From: Chara braunii | Lineage: Eukaryota > Streptophyta > Charophyceae > Charales > Characeae | Length of the DNA: 36,821 nucleotides | NCBI GenBank assembly: GCA_003427395.1 | Contig: BFEA01000217.1 | Coordinates: forward strand, 611,629 to 648,449 | Direction: 5' to 3' | Notes under the pieces: model-generated | The model's input: only the letters and a program-made list of their open reading frames with translations | Database searches by the model: none | What the model was told of the DNA's origin: nothing | In this document: positions 29,018 through 36,821 of the stretch, piece after piece | How positions within the stretch are numbered: the first letter of the stretch is position 1 | Layout of the letters: each line of letters starts with the position of its first letter | Made by a program: the position numbers and the translations under genes

Positions 29018-29514
29018 TCTACATCAGTGCACTTAATCACCCCCGCTACTCCCCTACCACCCCTCCCCACCCACAATTGACATACACACAAACCACACCA
29101 CCCCTCACCCCACCCCCCACTCTCGCCAACCCCTCACAAAGGCAAAAAGAACGTAAACCACACTCTGCACCTCCACGCAACATCACACCCCATGATCCAG
29201 CCCACACAACCTCAGCCTACCCCCCATACTCACCCCTCACCAACAAACCATCCCCACTGCCTCCCCCCCCCCCCCCCTAGCCCCCCATTGTCAAAGTACG
29301 TGCACGTGGACATGGAAGGACGCAAGGAAAAACGGATGAGAGCAGGGGTATTAAACAGCGAGAAAGGAAACTAATAGAGCAAGAAGGAAAGCATTAGAAC
29401 CAGCGGAAGAAAGAGAGTACACAACAAACATTCGAATTGGAATAGGACAAATGATATTTCACGCACACGCCAAGATTAGAAAGAATCCTACATTGGATCA
29501 TAGAGAGCACGCAG
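29018..29514. other. C/A-rich non-coding region with a poly(C) run
   Basis: Up to 29280 it is extremely C- and A-rich on the plus strand and ends in a run of C near 29263-29277. The Pro/Thr-rich open frame it gives (29077-29280) is a composition effect. From 29300 it becomes purine-rich without a recognisable gene. Confidence 0.5.
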
Positions 29515-30385
29515 CATTTCCAACAATCAAGTAGCATTTTGATTTATTCCGCAGCGGAGTTATCACCATTATTTCACTCAGGTCTAACTTAGGAAAGTAA
29601 CCGAGACTAACCCAACTTCACCCCGCCCCAGGGAACGAGTCAGCCCCGTCCCACCAATTTTCCCCAACCCTATTACTAAAATCTTTCTGAGCATTCTGCT
29701 GGCTCTCGATTCTATTGATTCTCCTAACACTTTCCTAGCTGAAGCACACTTGTTTCTGCCTGTATCCTCTGTCCCCCAGCGAGCGAAGGAAAGATCCCGC
29801 CCTCTGTACGCAGCGGAAATCGGAACGGACCCCGATCCCCAGGCGGGGAGGGGAACCTCTGGCCAATTTCTGACGGCCAACTGCAGTACATGGGCAGGGA
29901 AGGGGAAGCTTCGTCCAAACTTCCGCGGGACAACGAGCCACACCTCGCACTGCAGAACACTACTTACCCCAGGGAGGCCCACTGACTAGCATTCCCAACA
30001 ATCGAGCAGCAGTTTGAATTATTCCGCAGCTGAGTCACCACCATTATTCCACTCGGATCTAAGAAAAAGTCAACTCCGTCCCATCAAATTTCCCCAAACT
30101 TGTTGCTGCAGTCTTTCGGAACATTTTGTTGGTGCTCGTAAGAGTCGTAACCTTTCCCTTGCTGTAGCACACCGTTTTCTGCCTGCATCCTCAGTCCCCC
30201 AACGGGCAAAGGAAAGACCCCGCCAGCTGTACACGGCTGAAATCGGAACGACCCCGTTCCCCAGGCGGGGAGGGAACCTCTGGCAATTTTTTTCGGCCAA
30301 CTGCAGCACACAGGCAGGGAAGGGGAAGCTTCGAGCCTCACCCCGCATTGCAAGGCATCACTTACCCCAGGGAGGCCCACTGAGT
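29515..30385 (+). repeat. Two tandem 5' UTR monomers of the LINE
   Basis: Unit 1 (29515-29990, 476 bp) and unit 2 (29991-30385, 395 bp) are direct repeats. Both begin ATTYCCAACAATC, share CAGCGRGCRAAGGAAAGA-like and CCCCAGGCGGGGAGGG blocks, and end CTTACCCCAGGGAGGCCCACTGA. Unit 2 lacks about 80 bp in total. Tandem promoter-bearing monomers upstream of ORF1 are known in some LINEs such as rodent L1, so a promoter role is plausible but inferred. Confidence 0.8.
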
Positions 30386-30517
30386 ACGTACTCTGACAGA
30401 CCGACCACCACTCAGAGAAGTCACACCAGACAAGGGGATCATTCAAAAGGGAAAAACGGGAAGGAAAAAAGAAACAGCAGAACAAAGGACCGAAGGGTGG
30501 CAAAGGAAGGATTACGA

Positions 30518-33019
30518 ATGGAAACGCAGAACTGGTTGGCAGAAAAAAACAGAGTGCCAATGATCAATAGAAAGGAAATCATAGGCAAAGAGGGGGAAAA
30601 AGAAGAGACTGTGATTTGGGAATACCCAAAAGAGGCCCTACCGATCCTTGATGAGTTCTACAGCAAACACACAGTGTCTTTGACATTTTCCAAAAAAAGA
30701 CAAGAATTAAACAGAGCAGAAAAGCTTAAGTGGCTGTGGGAAAAGCTGAAAAGCATGGAAATGATCCCGGTTACAGATCCCAAAGTCACATTCCACAGTA
30801 AGGGCAGAAACACCATAATGGTGGTACCGTGGTACGCAAGGACGGCAAACAAGCAGATTTCATAAAGAATAAGTCGTTCACTTGTAACTCATCGCTGGTG
30901 TCAGTATACCCATGGACCCCAGCCAAGCCAAACTAGACAACCCCATCAAGGTACAGACAAGAACTGATGCAGAAATATTTCTGGATCCAGTTCGCTGGAG
31001 TACACGAGGGTCTGCACGGAGCGGTGAAAGCAAGACTGAAGGAAGAGGACGGCCAGTTCCCAGTCATTGACTGGATCAGACCCACGCCAGATTTTCTGAT
31101 CTGCAACATGACACAATGATGGCATGCATCAACACACAGGGAGCTGTAGCTCCTCAATTGCCAGAAGCCTGGCACTTCACTGTCAAGGACAGGAATGCCC
31201 GGGTAACGGTCTCTACCAGATCGAACCCCCAATGCTTCAAATGTAGACAGCGTGGACACTTGGGAACAGACCCAGATGCCCCAAGAACGTGGATTCAGCA
31301 AGGTTCATAAATCTGAAACCAACCAGCCTGGAGGAAGTAGAGGGAGAGCCGGGTTTTTGGTTTGTCAGGGACGCCAAATACCTGGGATGGGTCTTCAATG
31401 ATAACCTGGACACACCGGACTGGGTCTACCCAAAGACCGGACATCTACCCCCCTTCAGACAGCAGTTGGCAGACCAAGAACGTGGACAAGAAATCCCCCA
31501 AGATTTTCACAACAGATCCAGTCTTGAACAAAGAAAGAATACAGGAGGAAAGAAGACTGAGGGATGTGCAAATGGGCCTGGATGTAACAGGGGAGTTGGC
31601 AGAAAGAAGATTGGCAGAAATAGTGAAAGAAGGCAAAGCAAATGGAAGAGGGTCTGATCCAACAAAAAGCAGCAGGGAAACCAGTGCAGCAATACAATAC
31701 ACACGCAAAGGGAACCACAGATCAGAACAGGAGAAGAAGGAAACCCCAGAAGGAACAGACGCAGGATCTGGATGTAGAAATGATGGAGGGCAGAAGATCA
31801 GGAAACAAAAGGAAGGGAGAGAAAATCACAAAGGAGGGAACAAGAGAAAAATAATCAAGGGACCCAGACCAGGAAGACAAAGGAGAGTTTTTATTGGGAC
31901 TACAGCCCAATAGAGAGGCTCAAAGAATACATCAAAATCACCAAAGCACAGAGAGCGAGCATGTTCGAGCTCCACATGGCATATGCGAGGGAGGAGGAGA
32001 AGACAAGAAACGAGACACCGAATCTGCACTCCATCCCACTTGCAGAGAATCCCTTCGAGGTGCTAACCACGGAGGAGGAAATGACGGAATACTACGCTCA
32101 ACAATAGAGCAGAATCGAAAAGGAGCAAGCTAGGAGACAAAAAGCAATGGAAGGGGTGATCCAGCAAGAAGAAAAGGAAGAATGGAGGGAGGACAGGTAC
32201 AAGATGTCGGAACTGCCAGAGACATACAACAAGAGGAAGACAGGGGAGGAAGGGAAAAAGGGAGCCTCCAAGGGGGAGAAGGGAAGGAGGAAGGAAAGAG
32301 GAAAGGAAGAGGGACAAGGACAGCAGCAGGAGGACGAAAAGAAAAGAGATGAAAAGGAAGCCCTCCTGGTTCAGATTCAGGTCTTGGATGCACAAGTGAT
32401 AACTTAAAGACTTTCAGATCTTAACGAGGAACTGAGACTCAAAACAGTCACCGTGGGCAGCTTAAATGACTGCACCCAGTCAGAATTTTGGAACAAAACG
32501 CTAACAGTGAGTAAGACCATACTGCCCTGAAGAACAATTATGACAATGAAGATGGATGAACAGTCAGAAGAGTGGAAGATCGCCACAGCGTCCAACTTCG
32601 CACCACCCAGAGTGGAGAAGGGACAAAGCCTAGATGAGAGGCTGAATCTGATGGTCTCACAGGAGAAACCACAGAAGATGGGATTGATGGGAGAGGAGCT
32701 GAGAGTGCAGGCAGCGAGCGGAAAGGAGACAGGATCAGAGGAAATATTGGATGTAAGACCAGTGATAGTGCTGTATAGCAAGGAGGCAAGCTTGAGAGGT
32801 GCCCTCCAATGGAGACCATTGTGGCAGATCTCACTGCTTCCATACACAACGCTGGGTACAAGTGCACTGCCAAAGCTGCCAGCAGCAAGCCTGACACACA
32901 TCCTGGCCATGGGGATCCAAGAGATGGGGCCCAGCCAGCTCGGAAACTCGCTGCTCCCACTGCAGGAGGAAGGGGAAGGCACAACACTACAGCCAATGAG
33001 CCCAACCAGATCTACCTAA
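30518..33019 (+). pseudogene. LINE ORF1 (nucleic-acid-binding protein), broken
   Basis: The start is taken at the ATG before ETQNWLAEKNR, though the frame is open upstream into monomer 2. An N-terminal globular region (VSLTFSKKRQELNRAEKLKW ... NTIMVVPWYARTANK) continues after a frameshift with YFWIQFAGVHEGLHGAVKAR. A zinc knuckle then reads CFKCRQRGHLGTDP; the fourth Cys is missing, as if one codon were lost. A FWFVRDAKYLGWVF segment follows. From about 31490 to 32400 the protein is very rich in Lys, Glu, Gln and Arg and likely helical, with an in-frame TAG at about 32105. The last part (32540-33019) is a separate open stretch. ORF1 would bind the LINE RNA. The order fits plant-type LINEs. 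Confidence 0.65.
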
Positions 33020-33062
33020 GGATAATTAACACCGAACAATTTGCAAACCAAGGGACTTAATC

Positions 33063-33923
33063 ATGGAAGCAGGGGGGGAACAAAACGAGGACGGGGAAAA
33101 AAAATACAAAAAAGCCAGAAGGAGAGCAGAACTGGAAATAAGATCCTGGAATGTACACAGTCTGGCAATCATCCTATCCTCACCTGCAAAATGGTACAGC
33201 CTGATAGCCAACACAAACTGGTTCATCAAGGAACCTCCATACATAATCTGCCTTCAAGAAACCCATCTCACAAACTCAGAAGAACATCAATCCATCAAAG
33301 ACGAAATAGTTCGATGACTAAGGAACGTTAAGAGAGTAGAATGGGTAAACAGTCCAACATCATCCTATGCAGGAGTGGTGATATTCAATACAGAGCCAGG
33401 ACAGCGCAAACCGTAATCATAGAACAAGTCACAAAAGACCCTATAGGTGGAAGATGGATCAGAATAGACTTAAATCTTAGGCAAGAGGAACTCACTCTAC
33501 TCAATGTGTATGCACCAAACACCAAAACCCTAAGGAAACAGGTCTTAGAGAGAATCGAATAGGAATGTCCAAACCTTCGCCATACCATCACAGTAGGAGA
33601 TTGGAAGATCACAATGGACCCCATAATAGACCGAATAGCACATGCAAGAGAGAGACTGGACGAGTCAGAAGCACAAGTTATGATAAAATTCGCAACCGAA
33701 AATAAATTAGTCGACTCTTTTAGAACAAGTTACCCAGAAGCAAGAAAATTCACCTGCACCAGAAAAACAGCTCAAGGAAGAACACCATTTTCCATAATAG
33801 ACTCTTTTGAGTCTTTTCTGATTTCAGATTCCTTAATAGGAGCGAGCAGCACAAGCAAAATTTTCAAACATCCTTACTATAGGGGCTTTGATCACAGACA
33901 AATAGGCCTAATTCTCAACCTAG
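33063..33923 (+). pseudogene. LINE ORF2 N-terminus: AP-type endonuclease domain, broken
   Basis: The first frame (33063-33317) contains IRSWNVHSLA, an LK-like spacer and IICLQETHL, the Asn and Glu motifs of the AP-endonuclease fold. After frame changes the domain continues with GGRWIRIDLNLRQEELTLLNVYAPN, TITVGDWKITMDP (where GDFN is usual), DSFRTSYPEARKFTC and FDHRQIGL (usually SDH). Endonuclease nicks the target DNA for priming. Here at least two frame changes and the altered GDFN and SDH motifs indicate inactivity. The domain is cut by the MITE at 33932. Confidence 0.75.
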
Positions 33924-33931
33924 GTTTAGAC

Positions 33932-34428
33932 CATGGCAACCGCGGACCCGGACCCGGACATGTCTGGACCGAGGCCCAGACATTTGTCTGGACTGGTCCA
34001 GACGTCCGGTAATCCGGACAGGCACCGGACAACCGGACATGACCGGACCTGGACCGTCCGGACCGGTGCACCAGACACAAAAAAACATTAGTAGTAAACA
34101 GTACTAAACACAGCTTACTGTCTTTCACTATTCACAACTTGACAGCTTCATACTGTCACAGGGTCAGAGTCATTCACAAAGGCTCACACAACACTAGAAA
34201 GTTGAAACCAGTTCTCAACAGACCAGTCCCAAGTCACTTCAGAAAAGAGTACGAAAATCAGAGAAAAACAGAACTTTGAACTTTGAAGTTAAGACTTTCT
34301 AATTCATATTCATATGAAAACTGAAAATTTAAACTGTTAAGTTATTCAGATCTATGTAAGATGTACTAAGAACAGATCTGAGATCTGGTCAGGACCAGAT
34401 CTAAGACAGGATCTCAGATCTGACCAAA

Positions 34429-34502
<74 letters not shown>

Positions 34503-34851
34503 GCNTCTCTCTCTCTCTCTCTAGCTTGATGTTCTGTGGTGCTTTGCAGCCAGCGCTTTATTTTTGGAATCATCCTCATCCTCATCCGATGAACTACCAG
34601 CGTAGAACAACAGCAGAGGGAGCTGTTGGTAGTGTCTGGCGATGTCCGGTAGGCCCTGAAACGGCCAAAAAATACCAGGGGCATTTTTGGGGGGTGGCCT
34701 AGGACCCGAAAAACGTCCTAGGCCCCCCCCAAAAAAAATTCGAATTTTTCAAAATTGGGCCCAATCCAGGCCTACCGAACCAGACAACGGACCCATACCC
34801 AGACAACCGGACCGTCTGGATTCCGGTCCAGACGTCCGGCCGGTTGCCATG
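33932..34851. mobile_element. hAT-type MITE with 8-bp target-site duplication
   Basis: A 920-bp element with perfect 11-bp terminal inverted repeats (CATGGCAACCG ... CGGTTGCCATG). It is flanked by a perfect 8-bp direct repeat, GTTTAGAC, at 33924-33931 and 34852-34859. The 8-bp duplication and CA...TG ends indicate the hAT superfamily. The ends are packed with CCGGAC/GTCCGG motifs, about seven in the first 150 bp, resembling the subterminal transposase-binding repeats of hAT elements. There is no transposase gene; the middle is AT-rich and holds a CT microsatellite. Confidence 0.9.
34434..34523. repeat. CT microsatellite inside the MITE, with an assembly N
   Basis: About 90 bp of CT repeats broken by TAGCN near 34501-34505. 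The single N suggests sequencing trouble in the tract, so its true length is unknown. Confidence 0.9.
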
Positions 34852-34873
34852 GTTTAGACAACCATGTAGGACC

Positions 34874-34892
34874 TTTTTTTTTTTTTTTTTAA
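34874..34892 (-). repeat. poly(A) tail of a minus-strand LINE (seen as T19)
   Basis: Nineteen T on the plus strand at the point where plus-strand LINE sequence stops. On the minus strand it is an A tail at the 3' end of the fragment that lies to the right. Confidence 0.7.
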
Positions 34893-36440
34893 AACAGGGC
34901 CTTATGGTCCTGGCTCCGTTCTATTCTGGGGAGCGTCAGTCCGGTTCCTATTCCACCGGCAAGTCAGAATATACATTACATTGAAACTCACACACACTTC
35001 CTTCCGTTTGGCCGAAGGACCCCTGAACAGCATTGATTGCTCCACCTTGGTGGAGGATTGACTGTCAGCTTGCCATGTCCCTCTCTTTCCTCTCAGATCT
35101 GGAGGCCAGATGTGCCAAATAGTACTATCCCACCTAGAAAGAGCTCATCCTTTGTCCCTGCTGGCCTGCGTCCTCCCCACTCATCTGCCCTACCCGTGAG
35201 GCGTGGTATCTCCTGTCCCATTTTATCTGTCCCCCATTCTTTAAATCATCAATAAAACCCTGAACCTTAAACCCTCAACCTGTGTACCCATATTCCAACA
35301 TCCCTTTGAGTCAACCTTTTCCCCTTGTTCTGGTCTTTTGGTGCCATCCGGACATCTCCATGTTATCCGTCCATAGCTGTAGAAGTTTAGGCTTGTCAAT
35401 CTCCCGTGGAAGTCTGATCAGGAGGTGTTTTGCCCGTCCACAGTTATCTGTTGTCGATTTTCTCTTCCTGAGTTTGAAATGTGCCAGTCTTTCCGGCAAT
35501 TGCAGTCATCTCGTGTTCAAGAAGTGATTGATCCAACCGCCGTTAACCGCTGTTGGAAGCTCCTTTCTGGCACTGAGTTATGCCACTCTTCCCGGCAGAT
35601 ACGGTCCTTTCGTATCTCTGCAATCTTGCCGTTTAACAACCAATTCTTGTAAAACCTCAGTCTCTCGTTTTTTCGCTGTTCCTCGTCTTCTGTCCTGCTT
35701 GCTTGGTCTTCCGCCATCTGCAAAGGGTCTCAGGTTGTTTCATCATTCTGGTTTCCACCCGGACCTTCTCCCGTGGTCTGGACTGTCCTTCAATTGTTCT
35801 ACTGCATCTCTCTTTCCATATGACCCATAAGGTCACCTTCCTGATGAGTCCGAACCAGACCTTTTCTGTCTTTCGGACCTGATCGGGGATGTTAGTCAAG
35901 AGGGGAAGTTGGATGGGTTGCTCAGGGAAGGGGGTTGAGGAGAGTGAGTCTCAGAGTGCCGAGGCTCTCGTCCAGTATTCCGTCGCCTCTTCAACACAAG
36001 TCTTTTCCTGCCTTGTGTGTCTGAATGGGGGATGTTAGTCTATAGGGGAGTTTGAAAGGGTTGCTCGGGAGAGGAGGTTGGGAATAGTGGGTTCCAGATA
36101 GATGCGACTCATACTCAGCGTTCTGTCTCCTTTTTACTGTGTAATTTGTAGTGAGCTGTATCCCCTTCCGCGTTCTCGGTCTAGACTGTGCATGTTTCCG
36201 GACTGTTGTGCTCCATATCTTTCCATCTGATGTATGGGGCGGGGTTCGCCAGAATGTCTGCATAGACCTTTAACCGTTGCAGCCTTCTGCTTTTCAGGGG
36301 AAGAATGTGCCTTCGGCGGGCCTTTTTATCCTCTAATGAGTCTAATTCCAGTTTACGAAGCGTAAGCTCCCCCCTTCTGTTTTTGCAATTTTGTCTCCCA
36401 ACAGCCAAGTTTTTTCGAATCTTTTCCGACTCGACTCCCT
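34893..36440 (-). pseudogene. 3' end of a LINE on the minus strand (ORF2 C-terminus and 3' UTR), broken
   Basis: On the minus strand a frame near 35899-35800 reads KVWFGLIRKVTLWVIWKERC. This resembles the W-x-IWKERN signature near the C-terminus of plant LINE ORF2 proteins. Upstream (36408-36000) are basic frames with no intact reverse transcriptase motif. Downstream the sequence becomes repetitive and ends in a poly(A) at 34892. No RT catalytic motif is in the window, so the fragment is 5'-truncated or continues beyond the right edge. The call rests mainly on one motif, the orientation and the A tail. Confidence 0.5.
35886..36115. repeat. Direct repeat of ~90 bp spaced ~141 bp
   Basis: GGGGATGTTAGTC followed by GGGTTGCTCRGG and GAGG..GTTG blocks occurs at about 35886 and again at about 36027 with moderate divergence. 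A looser related pair, containing TGCCASTCTTYCCGGCA, lies at about 35480 and 35580. Both may reflect internal duplication in the LINE 3' part. Confidence 0.6.
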
Positions 36441-36821
36441 CTTGTCTGGTTGTGTTATGATCTTGGTTGTCTGACGATTTTTACCGCCACTCACACACAG
36501 ACAGTCTCATACACGCCCATACATGCATAAGAGAAGGGGGAGAGGAGACAGAGTCCACACTGCACACAGATCAGAGTAGGCAGCGGAATACAGCTATGCA
36601 CAGATGGGGAGAAGACACACAGTGTTTCTCTTTCTCTGACAAACTCCCAACAGCCGATCACACATAGAACCTGCGGGGATAACAATTGAAATGACACTGA
36701 TGATGAGCCACTCAAACAATTATCGTAACAGAGTTTGTTCCAGTATCTCGCCACTCTCAGAACTCACACCCCACTCTCTATCCTACACCCAGTTAGTAGC
36801 GCCACACCAGAATAGCCTCCC
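36441..36821. other. Unannotated right end of the window
   Basis: No gene, repeat or RNA is recognised. Open frames here are short and without known motifs. The left part may still belong to the minus-strand LINE. Confidence 0.4.

Larger units (their letters stand above)
29515..34872 (+). mobile_element. Plus-strand LINE (non-LTR retrotransposon), 5' part, broken
   Basis: Order: two tandem 5' monomers (29515-30385), ORF1 (30518-33019) and an ORF2 that begins with an AP-type endonuclease domain (33063-33923). An hAT-type MITE (33932-34851) splits the endonuclease, and LINE sequence resumes for a few bases (34852-34872) before the poly(T) of another LINE on the opposite strand. No reverse transcriptase follows on this strand; it was either displaced beyond the window by that second insertion or lost. 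Many frameshifts are present. Confidence 0.7.

Noticed and set aside
29077-29280. A Pro/Thr-rich protein before the LINE
   Set aside because: The region is C/A-rich and ends in poly(C). The frame reflects base composition and has no homologous feature in the window.
32063-32395. Hydrophobic minus-strand frames rich in Leu, Phe and Ser
   Set aside because: They are the antisense of the Lys/Glu-rich part of LINE ORF1 and look membrane-like only for that reason.
34430-34684. Arg-Glu repeat protein on the minus strand
   Set aside because: It is the translation of the CT microsatellite inside the MITE and contains an N.

Overview
This window is eukaryotic nuclear DNA made almost entirely of nested, decaying transposable elements. 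I see no host gene, rRNA, bacterial operon or CRISPR array. Two single N bases inside an otherwise clean retroelement polyprotein (24832, 24992) and one in a CT microsatellite (34504) point to a draft assembly. The mix of a chromodomain-type Ty3/gypsy element, a Rep-helicase Helitron, plant-type LINE pieces, an hAT MITE and a tRNA-derived SINE suggests a plant-lineage genome. My best guess is a large-genome streptophyte alga such as Chara, but the sequence alone does not prove that.

Layout. 1-1839: short non-autonomous repeats, including an inverted-repeat element (839-1526) split by a SINE (1020-1472) with a perfect 14-bp target-site duplication. 1840-6786: two tandem copies (A1, A2) of a ~2.45-kb LTR-like family with TGTGACG...CGTCACA ends. 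6787-9291: satellite DNA (ATC-rich repeats, then a ~100-140-bp tandem array). 9292-~11030: an inverted, truncated third copy (A3). ~11031-17440: a Helitron with a broken Rep-helicase, a 615-bp tandem duplication across the end of the helicase gene, and a second unrecognised protein. 17592-29012: a complete Ty3/gypsy element on the minus strand (LTRs, 5-bp duplication CATCG, gag, protease, RT, RNase H, integrase, chromodomain-like tail), split by a fourth copy (A4, 20878-23329) of the LTR-like family. 29018-34872: a plus-strand LINE (two tandem 5' monomers, ORF1, endonuclease part of ORF2) carrying an hAT-type MITE (33932-34851, perfect 8-bp duplication). 34873-36821: the 3' end of another LINE on the minus strand, starting with its poly(A) tract.

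Relative ages follow from the nesting: A4 is younger than the gypsy element, the SINE is younger than the inverted-repeat element, and the hAT MITE is younger than the LINE. None of the large elements looks active. Their reading frames carry stops, mostly TAG or TGA, and lost catalytic residues, many explained by C-to-T or G-to-A changes.

The least expected signal is in the LTR-like family A. Its copies share a ~174-codon open frame on the minus strand and an 81-codon open frame on the plus strand, pointing away from each other on either side of a TATA/CT-repeat core. The second is the Helitron's accessory protein, visible only once two in-frame stops are ignored.
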